Positions 44,636-52,048 are shown, numbered from the stretch's first letter. The stretch is 64,000 nt of DNA from Deinococcus arboris (GCF_009755355.1 NZ_WQLB01000007.1:62001-126000); one strand, 5' to 3'. The notes: generated by a model not told the origin, from the letters alone. Program-made: numbers and translations.

Positions 44636-45255
44636 GGGTTTCCTCCCTGTCTACGCGGCTTCATAAACGTCACCGTCGGTTTTTCGGGGTCAAATTCCAC
44701 TTTCTTGGGCCGATCCGTCTTGAAGCGTTCCAGTTTTGGCGAGTCACCGTGGTCTCGGACGAGTTCACGGAACTGCTCTTGCGTTTCAGCTCTGACCTTG
44801 GCCAACTCCGCCTGGCTGTCAGGTGAAGCGCCAGAAATACCCAATTCGATATTGACCTCCAAACGGGTCAGCAATTCGAATTCCTGGACTTCCAGGCAGG
44901 TGCGAACCAAGAGTTCTTCACTCAAGCTGCTTGGGGCCTGATCAAGGAATTGGATCTCCGTCGCAATATCCATCAATGCTCGCCGAGCCAGTTCACCGAC
45001 CTTGCTCGGCGCCGACGGGAGCGGCTCAAAGACGAACGCACAGCGTTCGTCCATCGGAAGGGCAACAAGCCTTTCGAGGGCTTGGCGGTAGTCCTCCAAC
45101 GGGCACTGCCCCGCCTGCACGGCGCGACGAACAGCGTTGGTGACCGCATGGAGTAGATGTTCAGTCGCGCTGTCGGTATCTCCCTCGTTCAACGCAGCCG
45201 ACGCCCCCTGAAAGGGGGCGTTGATCGCCGTGCAGTAATAGTCCTTGTCAGCCAT
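44632..45255 (-). CDS. Unknown 207-residue acidic protein, partner of the QueC-like enzyme
   Basis: I recognise no domain. The protein is helical in appearance and acidic (SEELLVRTCLEVQEFELLTR), with a basic Pro-rich end (KPRRQGGNP). Possible coiled-coil around residues 125-180. An N-terminal CTAINAPFQGASAALNEGDT shows repeat-like alpha helices. It is the first gene of the cargo operon, coupled to the QueC-like gene by ATGA. The ATG at 45255 has no Shine-Dalgarno; a TTGACT-18-TAGACT promoter lies just upstream and would start transcription about 5 nt before the ATG. It could be a substrate protein, regulator or effector for the PP-loop enzyme. Confidence 0.7.
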   Translation of the reverse strand: MADKDYYCTAINAPFQGASAALNEGDTDSATEHLLHAVTNAVRRAVQAGQCPLEDYRQALERLVALPMDERCAFVFEPLPSAPSKVGELARRALMDIATEIQFLDQAPSSLSEELLVRTCLEVQEFELLTRLEVNIELGISGASPDSQAELAKVRAETQEQFRELVRDHGDSPKLERFKTDRPKKVEFDPEKPTVTFMKPRRQGGNP

Positions 45256-45257
45256 AG

Positions 45258-45287
45258 TTGACTCGGAGTCTACTCTCTCCGAGTCAA
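45258..45287. promoter_or_regulatory. Perfect inverted repeat, likely operator of the cargo operon
   Basis: TTGACTCGGAG / CTCCGAGTCAA, 11-bp arms, 8-bp spacer, 3 bp upstream of the ATG of the 207-aa gene. It overlaps the candidate -10 TAGACT (45267-45272, minus strand), so a bound XRE-type repressor would block initiation. Confidence 0.75.
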
Positions 45288-45328
45288 GAAAGTCAAATTA
45301 ATTTGCCGTTTCTGATTTGACTTTCTTG
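45285..45328. repeat. 14-bp perfect inverted repeat overlapping the ASCH gene end
   Basis: CAAGAAAGTCAAAT (45285-45298) and ATTTGACTTTCTTG (45315-45328), 16-bp spacer. It covers the ASCH stop codon and shares its left arm with the neighbouring operator. Together the two repeats give four TTGACT half-sites in 70 bp. It may act as operator or as transcript-end stem; no T-run follows. Confidence 0.7.
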
Positions 45329-45760
45329 CCGAACACCATGCCAGGGTTGAAGAGGAAAGTCGAGGGCTTGCCTGAGTCTTTGGCTCAGCTCATCAGCCAA
45401 AGGCCAGAGGTGCCGCCGGCCTGAGCAGGCCAATGGCTCAATCATGACGATCTCGTCGAAGATCCACCCATATGGCCCTCTGAACCAGGGATCGTCCAGG
45501 TGCGTCACGACTTCTTTCAGCGTCGCGGTGGCCACTACTGCCCCTCGAGGAAACTGTGCGGCATGACAAATGATGCCGTGATCGTTCTTAACCATGTAGC
45601 TCCCCAGATAATCATATGTCCGACCTGCATGGATAGCTATACGCCGACCAATAAGTGATTCATCAGGTGACCAATTCCTATTCTCGACTTTCTTTATTCC
45701 CATAGCCATCAGAGATGCAAAAGGCTGATCAATAGTTAAAGCAAATGCAATCTGTTCCAT
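45293..45760 (-). CDS. ASCH-domain protein
   Basis: A 155-residue protein. FALTIDQPFASLMAMGIKKVENRNW is the ASCH opening (PFAS..G.K..E.R.W), with IGRRIAIHAG and GAVVATATLKEV as the following strands and YGWIFDEIV near the usual ASCH core end. ASCH domains bind RNA or modified nucleotides; some are nucleases or act with modified bases. Its presence with a QueC-like enzyme is suggestive because both touch modified nucleobases. Leaderless: TTGACA-17-TATCAT ends 6 nt before ATG. The 3' end runs into the long inverted repeat next to the cargo operon. Confidence 0.75.
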   Translation of the reverse strand: MEQIAFALTIDQPFASLMAMGIKKVENRNWSPDESLIGRRIAIHAGRTYDYLGSYMVKNDHGIICHAAQFPRGAVVATATLKEVVTHLDDPWFRGPYGWIFDEIVMIEPLACSGRRHLWPLADELSQRLRQALDFPLQPWHGVRQESQIRNGKLI

Positions 45761-45761
45761 A

Positions 45762-45795
45762 TAGATATGATATATCTAAATAGACTCACTGTCAA
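45762..45795 (-). promoter_or_regulatory. Consensus promoter and palindrome before the ASCH gene
   Basis: On the minus strand TTGACA (45795-45790), 17-bp spacer, TATCAT (45772-45767). A palindrome TAGATAT-GAT-ATATCTA (45762-45778) covers the -10, a natural repressor site. The start point falls at the ATG itself. This is the best promoter match in the transposon. Confidence 0.8.
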
Positions 45796-45796
45796 G

Positions 45797-46954
45797 CTAT
45801 CTAGCTCGCACTTTTTTATTTATTTTGAGTAGAACTGTTTGAATTTCTCTGGAATATGAGCTTATCGCCAACATGCACTGATTTTCGTACCAAGGCGGGA
45901 AGGCGATGGCTTCAGCTCTACTGAGTAGACCATAAGGAGGTCTATCCAAACTCTGCGCACACTCTTGAAATCTTATGGGCCAATCTCCCAGAATCCATGT
46001 CAAATTTTGAAGATTGGCATAGCGGACTCTAACAGGCGAGCGCTCAAATTTTAAACGATTGGTTTCCACTAAAGACGTCGATGGAAAACCACTACGCTTT
46101 GAAACTTCTCTCCGAAAAGCCAGTGTTCTAGAATCATAGGTAAGCGCGCGCAAAAGATGACGACATGTGTCAAGGTAGCTACGTGTTTCTGCACAGAGCC
46201 CCCCTATGGCAATCCAACGCCCTTCCAAAGGAGCGAGGACGCTTTGTTGCCAGGAGATGAGCCGTGACACCTCACCTTCCAAAGCGATTTTGCCCAAACG
46301 ACCATTGGATGGCTTTTGAGTTATGCCTGGTCCCCAGATTTCCAAGCGAAGTTGACGAGTTGGCAACGGATCGAAAGAGGTCCAAGCTAGGCTGCGATAA
46401 TCAAGGGCACAGACCCCGCAATACGCGAGCGATTCTTGCTCGTGATGCGGAGCGCGGCTGTCGCAGGACAGCCGTTGATCCACTGGCGCCCCACAAGCCG
46501 GACAAGCGTCCAGGAGTAGACACCGGTGAAGGGGACAAACGGTCACCAGAGACATTCTCCAGATCTGACGGTAGTGAGGTACCGCGTCCTCAGCCAAACA
46601 GTCGGGGCAAAGTTGCTGACCATGCATCGTGAAGCGCTGGCGGACTGGGTGCACAGGCATAAACCAGCGATAGGCTCCATGTCGCTGGCGTTTGCCGATG
46701 TAGCGCTCCATCAAAGGAGTCAAGGTCGTGCGGCGCACGACCTCAGGAGCAAGCCCCGTCCGCAGAGCCAATCCGTGGAGGAGCGGGGTGGGGAGGTGCT
46801 GGTCTAAATCAAGCGACGGATAATGCGTATCCGCGACACAAGCCGCGATCAGCCGCCCGAACGACGTGCCATTTTCAATCGCCAGTCGGGCCAGCCAGGA
46901 GGTCAGGATTTCTCCAGGTTCAGGACGAGGCCGAGCGGGCAACAGCCCGCTCAT
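45797..46954 (-). CDS. tniQ: TniQ/TnsD-family target selection protein
   Basis: A 385-residue TniQ-family protein. The N-terminal domain starts LPARPRPEPGEILTSWLARL, a standard TniQ opening. Zinc-ribbon ligands follow: C116-P-D-C119 (QLCPDCL), C140-PLH, C151-P-A-C154 and C179-x2-C182. The C-terminal 170 residues are unassigned and may read the target. TnsD/TniQ proteins bind the attachment site and recruit TnsC; length lies between TniQ of Tn5053 and full TnsD of Tn7. As the only TniQ here, it is the likely selector of the comEC site. ATGA overlap with tnsC. Confidence 0.88.
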   Translation of the reverse strand: MSGLLPARPRPEPGEILTSWLARLAIENGTSFGRLIAACVADTHYPSLDLDQHLPTPLLHGLALRTGLAPEVVRRTTLTPLMERYIGKRQRHGAYRWFMPVHPVRQRFTMHGQQLCPDCLAEDAVPHYRQIWRMSLVTVCPLHRCLLLDACPACGAPVDQRLSCDSRAPHHEQESLAYCGVCALDYRSLAWTSFDPLPTRQLRLEIWGPGITQKPSNGRLGKIALEGEVSRLISWQQSVLAPLEGRWIAIGGLCAETRSYLDTCRHLLRALTYDSRTLAFRREVSKRSGFPSTSLVETNRLKFERSPVRVRYANLQNLTWILGDWPIRFQECAQSLDRPPYGLLSRAEAIAFPPWYENQCMLAISSYSREIQTVLLKINKKVRAR

Positions 46955-47853
46955 CTCAGAAGTTTCTCCGCTGCCCCGCGGCGTTCTGACGGTGGCGGTC
47001 GCTTCAGCTCTTGAAGCAAGCTGAGGTCAATGCATTCCACTTTGCTTTGAATCGCTTTGCGGGCAGCAGCCTTGAGAGTCAATGCAAGCTCCCCCAGAAG
47101 CCCCTCAGACTGAAAGTGAAGGTAATCTGCCGTTGCACGGCTGTGCAAACGCGAAGGGCGCTGCAGCGGCAAAGTCTGCTCATACCGTTTGATCAAGGTC
47201 CGCCAGGCATCATCATTGTTCCAGCGCGGCAGCGCCAACGGTTCGAAACGGTTACTCAGCTGATCGTCAACTTGCATCGCACGCAAGGCCGCCTGCGTGC
47301 CAACCGCGACCAGGGGCAGTTGCAGACTGTTACTCAGATACCGCAGCGAGATCATGAATTGCCGATTGGCAGAGGTGCGTCCGGCCAAACCGTTGTGAAT
47401 CTCATCGATAATCAGCAGCCTGGTTTCCGCCCGTTCCAGATGATGGAAGGCCAACTTGCGCTTTTTTTCCGAATGATCCTGAGGCCGATACGGAGCTTGA
47501 AAAACGTCCAGAAGCTCGTTATAGAACTTGCCCTCGTCGGGCACCGCCGGGGTCTGCAGATAGACGACCGGCATCAAGGTACGTGCCAAATCGGGGTGAT
47601 GGACGGCAGGAAAAAGGTGACGGAAGCGTTTGGCGATCTGCGTTTTTCCACTATTGGTCTCGCCGACAATCAGCAGATTCGGCATTCGGTCGACGCGAGT
47701 ATGTTCCAACAGATAGGTCATGTGGGCCAAGAGTTCCTGAGCTCTGGGGTAACTCAACCAGCGGGCCGCTTCCAGGTGCTTCAGACGCACAGCGTCTGAA
47801 GCTCGCATGACTGGCACCACGCTCTCGTGCAGATGCGAAAACTCGGAACTCAT
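46951..47853 (-). CDS. tnsC: TnsC/TniB-type AAA+ regulator
   Basis: A 300-residue AAA+ ATPase: Walker A GETNSGKT (residues 64-71), Walker B LLIIDE (146-151), then IHNGLAGRTSANRQ with the sensor region LVAVGTQAALRAM. It is shorter than TnsC of Tn7 and closer to TniB-like lengths. TnsC links the TniQ-marked target to TnsA/TnsB and prevents repeated insertion. Coupled by 4-bp overlaps to tnsB and tniQ. Confidence 0.9.
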   Translation of the reverse strand: MSSEFSHLHESVVPVMRASDAVRLKHLEAARWLSYPRAQELLAHMTYLLEHTRVDRMPNLLIVGETNSGKTQIAKRFRHLFPAVHHPDLARTLMPVVYLQTPAVPDEGKFYNELLDVFQAPYRPQDHSEKKRKLAFHHLERAETRLLIIDEIHNGLAGRTSANRQFMISLRYLSNSLQLPLVAVGTQAALRAMQVDDQLSNRFEPLALPRWNNDDAWRTLIKRYEQTLPLQRPSRLHSRATADYLHFQSEGLLGELALTLKAAARKAIQSKVECIDLSLLQELKRPPPSERRGAAEKLLR

Positions 47854-49760
47854 CCGAAGACCACCTCAACATCATCGAAGCCTTCAAGTTCAGGCAAGTC
47901 TTCGTCCATAGAGGAGGAGGGCTGCACCAGAGGTTGTCCAATCTCGACCTCCTGATGGACAGGTGTATGGGTGGCGCGGCGCTGTTGGTGACGACGCTGC
48001 CGTTTGGTCGCTTGTTTCGCTGCAGCTTCCATCCGGCGCAACTCCGCATAGGCCGCGAAGATCGTGTCCTCATCCACCTGCGCTTTCCCCTCCTCGCGCA
48101 CCCGCTGGGTCGCCGCTCGCAGTTCCCACAAACTCACCTGTGCTGGGCGACTGGAATCCCGAAAAGGAATCGGAAAATACTGTTGCAGCTCTGGATCATA
48201 GAAATAGATGGTGCTCATATCACGAGGGTCGTATCGACTCAAAAATTTTCGCTTTCGTTGAGGATAACCGGGATCAGACGCATCAATCCAGGGTTTCAAG
48301 ACATCCGCAAAGTAGTGAATGTGTTTGTAGAGAATGCCGTAGTTTTGGATAGTGTGCTCGAAAAACGGGAGAAAGTCATATTTGAGGCGCGCCAGATCAA
48401 CGTTCGGAAGCACCAATCCAAGCCCCGGACGGCTGGATGTGCCGAGCACATCCAGCTCGTAGCGTTTAAGTGGAGTGGTCTGGATCCCCTGGTGGAAGCG
48501 TTCGTGATACACGCGGGTGATCTGGGTCAACAGCACCTGTTCAAATTCTGCCAAGGTAAAGGCAGCCTGAGCCTCGGAGCGGTATTCACCCCGGTCTTTC
48601 GGGTGATGAAAGGTCGTGCCCGGTAGCTCGTGGATCAGCGTGGCAAGCGTATCCATCATGCGCTCGATGTGACCGCCCATATGCGGCTGTCCTTTGGGAC
48701 GGTACTGAATATCGATCCCGTACTGCTGGCAAGCCCGTTCCAACATTTGACCGTGAAACTCTTTGGCGTTGTCCAAGTGGATGGTGCGAGGTAACCCTTG
48801 GATCGGCCATTTAGCATCAAGGCCATGTTTCGCCAGCAAACCTGATTTTGGAAGAATCACGCTGAGCAGACAGAGCCCGACGGAGAGTGCACTTGGGGCA
48901 TCGAAAGACAGCCAGTAGCCAGCAACAAGCCGAGTACGTAAGTCCAACGCCAAGGTCAGCCAGGGACGGCCGAGTGGGAGCCGGTGGTGATAATCAACCA
49001 AGATGACATCAAGTTTGGTGTGGTCAATTTGGATCACCGACAGCGGGTAATCAGCGCCGGGAAACTCCGCGACATGTGGGCGAAAACGGTTCTCTGCTGT
49101 TTTCTTCCCGAGACGCTTGGCAACTTGCACGTACTGGGTCCGCTCCGCAATGCGGTTGCGGACAGTGTTGTAGTGAGGCGCTTCTAGACCACGTTCACGG
49201 CACAGCCGCATCACTTCCAGACAGGTACTCTGAATGCTCCGCCGTTGAGGGGTGAGGTAAAACTGATTGATAACCTCCTGCACCACAGATTCCACGCCTT
49301 CGGGCAGCTTATAGCTGCCCTTGTCTTTTCGTGTTTTGGGCATCAAGCTACTAAGCTGCCTACTCGCCTGATATAAAGCCATCCAGCGATATAAGGTGGC
49401 TGCATGTAAATCGAACTCTGCTGCCCTCTCTTCAATTAAGAAGCGGGTTCGCTCATATGGGTGACGTTCTAGCAGAGGACGAATAATCTCAAAGCGGCGT
49501 TGAGCTGTCGTCCAATCTTCATCTGGCACAGTCAAAAGATCTGGCATGTTCCCTGGGCCACTCGTGGCCTCGACTGCTGGCTGGATTGCACTCAAAGGAA
49601 CACGCTCAACGGTGCCTGTAATCAGATGCCGTAAGAGCACGGTTTCAACATCCAATACCTGCACCACAGCGTAGCGCTGCCGGCGATGCTCAATAATCTG
49701 CCCGTTGAGCAAATGAATATTGCGCGGAACCTCAGCTGAAGATTCTTTGTCAGGGGTCAC
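47850..49760 (-). CDS. tnsB: TnsB-type DDE transposase
   Basis: A 636-residue transposase of the Mu/TnsB/TniA family. Two HTH domains precede the catalytic core. The DDE residues are D246 (VIQIDHTKLD), D330 (TIHLDNAKEF) and E366 (GGHIERMMD), a DD(35)E spacing. A C-terminal beta-barrel and basic tail (KQATKRQRRHQQRR) follow; the tail is the usual TnsC contact. TnsB cuts the 3' ends and joins them to target DNA. GTG start overlaps tnsA stop (GTGA), and its stop overlaps tnsC (ATGA). Confidence 0.93.
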   Translation of the reverse strand: MTPDKESSAEVPRNIHLLNGQIIEHRRQRYAVVQVLDVETVLLRHLITGTVERVPLSAIQPAVEATSGPGNMPDLLTVPDEDWTTAQRRFEIIRPLLERHPYERTRFLIEERAAEFDLHAATLYRWMALYQASRQLSSLMPKTRKDKGSYKLPEGVESVVQEVINQFYLTPQRRSIQSTCLEVMRLCRERGLEAPHYNTVRNRIAERTQYVQVAKRLGKKTAENRFRPHVAEFPGADYPLSVIQIDHTKLDVILVDYHHRLPLGRPWLTLALDLRTRLVAGYWLSFDAPSALSVGLCLLSVILPKSGLLAKHGLDAKWPIQGLPRTIHLDNAKEFHGQMLERACQQYGIDIQYRPKGQPHMGGHIERMMDTLATLIHELPGTTFHHPKDRGEYRSEAQAAFTLAEFEQVLLTQITRVYHERFHQGIQTTPLKRYELDVLGTSSRPGLGLVLPNVDLARLKYDFLPFFEHTIQNYGILYKHIHYFADVLKPWIDASDPGYPQRKRKFLSRYDPRDMSTIYFYDPELQQYFPIPFRDSSRPAQVSLWELRAATQRVREEGKAQVDEDTIFAAYAELRRMEAAAKQATKRQRRHQQRRATHTPVHQEVEIGQPLVQPSSSMDEDLPELEGFDDVEVVFG

Positions 49761-50416
49761 AGTCCACCCTCCTGCCCATTGACTGGCCAGATGCAGCTCT
49801 GCATAGTGAGCGGCTCATTGAGATCAACGGCAATCTGCCGGATGGCAACCAAATGCCAGAGAAGAGGGATTAACTGCATTTGCCGCTCAGAGAGCGGCGT
49901 GATCGCGCTCAGCAGTGTGTACGGATCGGTCAGACGCAGCTCCCTCAAGGCCCGGAGAATGATCTCTGGAGGAGGTGCGGCGGCCGACAAAACGAGATAG
50001 CGCTTGAGGAATTTGATGTTATCAAGCAGTGGGAGTCGAATCTCACGCTCGGTGAACACGTGGAAAGTCCAGCCATATTCAGTGGCATACCGCTTTGCAG
50101 CCGCAAATTTAGCTGCATAGGCCGCATAATTCTCTTGCAGATCGGCCTGATATTTAATTTCAACCAACAGTGAGGGGCAATGCCCCTCACTGAAAGTGAC
50201 TAAGAAGTCAGGGGTGTAGTACCGCGTGGTTGTGCCATCGCGATACTCGATACGCACAGGCTGAGCTTCGATTCGCTTCACTGTGGTGTCCCATTGGGTG
50301 AGCAGCACAAAGTCCGTCTCCAGGGTGGATTCGGTGCGCACTGGATGCATGCCAGAAGGAACTGCGACCTTACCCGTGACACTTCGGTGGTGAATCGGAA
50401 TTCGACGTACTGCCAT
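49757..50416 (-). CDS. tnsA: TnsA-type endonuclease
   Basis: A 219-residue nuclease with restriction-enzyme-like active site: E33 (ESTLETDF), D70 (RYYTPDFLV) and K88 (LVEIKYQ), matching the E-D-K triad of TnsA. The C-terminal half holds a small HTH-like helical domain. TnsA cuts the 5' strands so that the element moves by cut-and-paste, unlike replicative Tn5053 types lacking it. The ATG at 50416 has a GGAGG Shine-Dalgarno 5 nt upstream and lies 132 bp from the right tip, so its promoter is within the right end and likely TnsB-regulated. Confidence 0.93.
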   Translation of the reverse strand: MAVRRIPIHHRSVTGKVAVPSGMHPVRTESTLETDFVLLTQWDTTVKRIEAQPVRIEYRDGTTTRYYTPDFLVTFSEGHCPSLLVEIKYQADLQENYAAYAAKFAAAKRYATEYGWTFHVFTEREIRLPLLDNIKFLKRYLVLSAAAPPPEIILRALRELRLTDPYTLLSAITPLSERQMQLIPLLWHLVAIRQIAVDLNEPLTMQSCIWPVNGQEGGL

Positions 50417-50436
50417 AGAGCCTCCAAAAGCTCAAC

Positions 50437-50529
50437 AGTCGCAAATAAAGACGTAAGTCAGCTAGATTCCGCCGCTATCTGTCGCAAAGAAGCGTAGATC
50501 AACCCCTATTTTGCCTACCCATAGTCGCA
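50437..50529 (-). repeat. Right-end TnsB-type binding repeats (three)
   Basis: On the minus strand TGCGACT at 50523-50529 and 50437-50443 and TGCGACA at 50480-50486. All are preceded by TT and spaced exactly 43 bp apart. The outermost lies 19 bp from the tip. Confidence 0.8.
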
Positions 50530-50548
50530 AACAGCCATGTGATTGTCA

Positions 50549-50553
50549 TCGAA
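50549..50553 (+). repeat. Target site duplication, right copy
   Basis: TCGAA, matching 39559-39563. Confidence 0.85.
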
Positions 50554-51075
50554 GGGGTGCCGGCCGTGCTGCGCGCCCTGCCGGTGGGCGAGCTGTGGAT
50601 TGGGCATAACAAACGCGGCGACCCCGTGCTGGACGCCGTACTGGCCGAAGCCCAGGCCCAGGGCGTCCCCGTGCGCGAGGTGCGGCGCGGGGACCGCGTG
50701 CAGGCGGCGGGCGCGGCCCTGACGGTGCTGTGGCCAGCCGGGCAGCGCTGGCACCCCGAGGACAATGAGAACAGCGTGGCCCTGACCCTGGAATCGGGCG
50801 CCTGGCGCGCGGCGTTTCTGGGCGATCTGGACCAGCAGGGCGAGGTGCTGGCCAGCCCCGGCAACCTGAATGTCCTCAAAGCGGCCCACCACGGCAGCCG
50901 CTACTCCACTGGCGAGGCGCTGCTGGCCCAGGCCACCCCCGCCGACACCGTGCTGAGCGTGGGACGCAACACCTACGGTCATCCTCACCCCGATGTGCTG
51001 GCGCGGCTGGCACAAGCCCAGTCCAGGGTGTGGCGCACCGATCAGGTGGGGACCATTCGGTGGGCGATTCCGTAA
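50554..51075 (+). pseudogene. comEC: comEC, 3' part (MBL domain end)
   Basis: 173 codons that continue the comEC frame after the insertion: [18 protein letters not shown], then [21 protein letters not shown] and [13 protein letters not shown], the remaining motifs of the ComEC metallo-beta-lactamase domain. A GTG inside the transposon tip (50539) could start a 178-residue fragment, but it lacks the HxDxDH metal site. The stop lies 19 bp from the convergent NUDIX gene. Confidence 0.9.
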
Positions 51076-51094
51076 GGCGGAAAGGAAGAACCGA

Positions 51095-51544
51095 TTAGAA
51101 GAGAGAGCGCAGGCCATCCCGGCCGTCGACCAGTTCCGTGAAGCGGGCAGCGCCGTGCAGGTGGGCATCAAGAACACTGGGGAGCCACGGCAGCACATCG
51201 GGGGGCAGGCGGTCTGGGGCAAACCAGGCCACCTCAGAGGTTTTGTCCAGAGGTCGCGCTTCCCCTTCCCAGGTCCGGGCCAGGAAAAACACGTCCAGGC
51301 CCTGCGTACTGTCCAGGTCGTAGCGGCAGGCGCCCAGGCAGGTCAGGTCGTCTGGATGAACGACCAGGTCCACCTCTTCCAGTGTCTCGCGGGCCGCCGT
51401 CTGGGCCAGACTCTCGCCCCGTTCCACGCGCCCGCCCGGCAGCCCCCAGAGGCCGTGGGCATACGAGGACCCGTCGCGGCGGCCCAGCAGGAGGCGCCCG
51501 GCCCCGTCCTGCACCGCCAGCCACGCCACCAGTTGAAAGCTCAT
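51095..51544 (-). CDS. NUDIX hydrolase (tandem copy 2)
   Basis: A 149-residue NUDIX protein similar along its length to the next gene (LLLGRRDGSSYAHGLWGLPG against VLLGRRDGSAYGHGLWGLPG). Its box reads GGRVERGESLAQ then TAARETLEEVDL: the final Gly of REUXEEXGU is Asp, so catalysis may be altered. Acts on an unknown nucleotide derivative. ATG overlaps the stop of copy 1 by 4 bp. Tail-to-tail with the comEC remnant. Confidence 0.8.
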   Translation of the reverse strand: MSFQLVAWLAVQDGAGRLLLGRRDGSSYAHGLWGLPGGRVERGESLAQTAARETLEEVDLVVHPDDLTCLGACRYDLDSTQGLDVFFLARTWEGEARPLDKTSEVAWFAPDRLPPDVLPWLPSVLDAHLHGAARFTELVDGRDGLRSLF

Positions 51545-51999
51545 GCCAGGCCGCCCAGCGCGCGCACCTGGCGCACGTCCCGCAACTGCTCTGTAACGGG
51601 CACGCCCCGCGCCAGGTGGGCCTCCAGAACGGCAGGCAGCCAGGGCAGGCACTCCGCCGGGAGCGCCGACGGCAGGACCCAGGCAACGGCCGAGGTCTTG
51701 TGCAGCGGCTGCGGCTCACCTGTCCACTGGCGGGCCAGAAAGAGAAAATCGGTGCCCTGCGCGCCGTCCACCTCGTAACGGCGCACGCCCAGGACCGACA
51801 GGGCCTGCGGGTGCAGCATCAGCCCGGTTTCTTCCCAGACCTCGCGCGCCGCCGCTTCGGGGAGGCCCTCGCCCGCCTTAACCTGTCCACCCGGCAGCCC
51901 CCACAGCCCGTGCCCGTACGCTGACCCGTCTCGCCGCCCCAGCAGCACGCGGCCCTGGGCGTCTTGAAGCACTGTCCACACCAGCAGATTGCGCACCAT
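51541..51999 (-). CDS. NUDIX hydrolase (tandem copy 1)
   Basis: A 152-residue NUDIX protein with a full box GGQVKAGEGLPE then AAAREVWEETGL. GRRDGSAYGHGLWGLPGG is of the MutT/ADP-ribose-type subfamily. Together with copy 2 it forms a duplicated pair; this copy keeps all catalytic residues. Deinococci carry many NUDIX genes, thought to clear oxidised or noncanonical nucleotides. Start ATG 51999. Confidence 0.85.
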   Translation of the reverse strand: MVRNLLVWTVLQDAQGRVLLGRRDGSAYGHGLWGLPGGQVKAGEGLPEAAAREVWEETGLMLHPQALSVLGVRRYEVDGAQGTDFLFLARQWTGEPQPLHKTSAVAWVLPSALPAECLPWLPAVLEAHLARGVPVTEQLRDVRQVRALGGLA

Positions 52000-52048
52000 G
52001 CCTCAGGGTGACACGCCAGACGCGCCCTTCTGGCCTAGCATCAGGGCA

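Larger units (their letters stand above)
39564..50548. mobile_element. Tn7-like transposon inserted in comEC, 10,985 bp
   Basis: Ends are TGTTAATC (left) and, read inward from the right, TGACAATC: 6 of 8 match. A TCGAA duplication flanks the element. Removing it with one duplication copy joins GAC CAT ATC GAA to GGG GTG CCG in frame, rebuilding comEC. Core genes tnsA, tnsB, tnsC and tniQ occupy the right 4.7 kb; a TnsE-like gene and five cargo genes fill the rest. Three inward-facing TGCGACT-type repeats stand at each end. The base composition is visibly AT-richer than the host, strongest at 39900-40600. No CRISPR or Cas gene is present. It seems intact: all coupled core frames are open with their catalytic motifs. 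Confidence 0.93.

Noticed and set aside
41424..45760. Complete Qat or type IV CBASS system
   Set aside because: Only the QueC-like protein matches; no QatA ATPase, QatB, TatD-type QatD, cyclase or TGT-like gene is present.
39564..50548. CRISPR-associated transposon
   Set aside because: No Cas genes and no repeat-spacer array inside or near the element.
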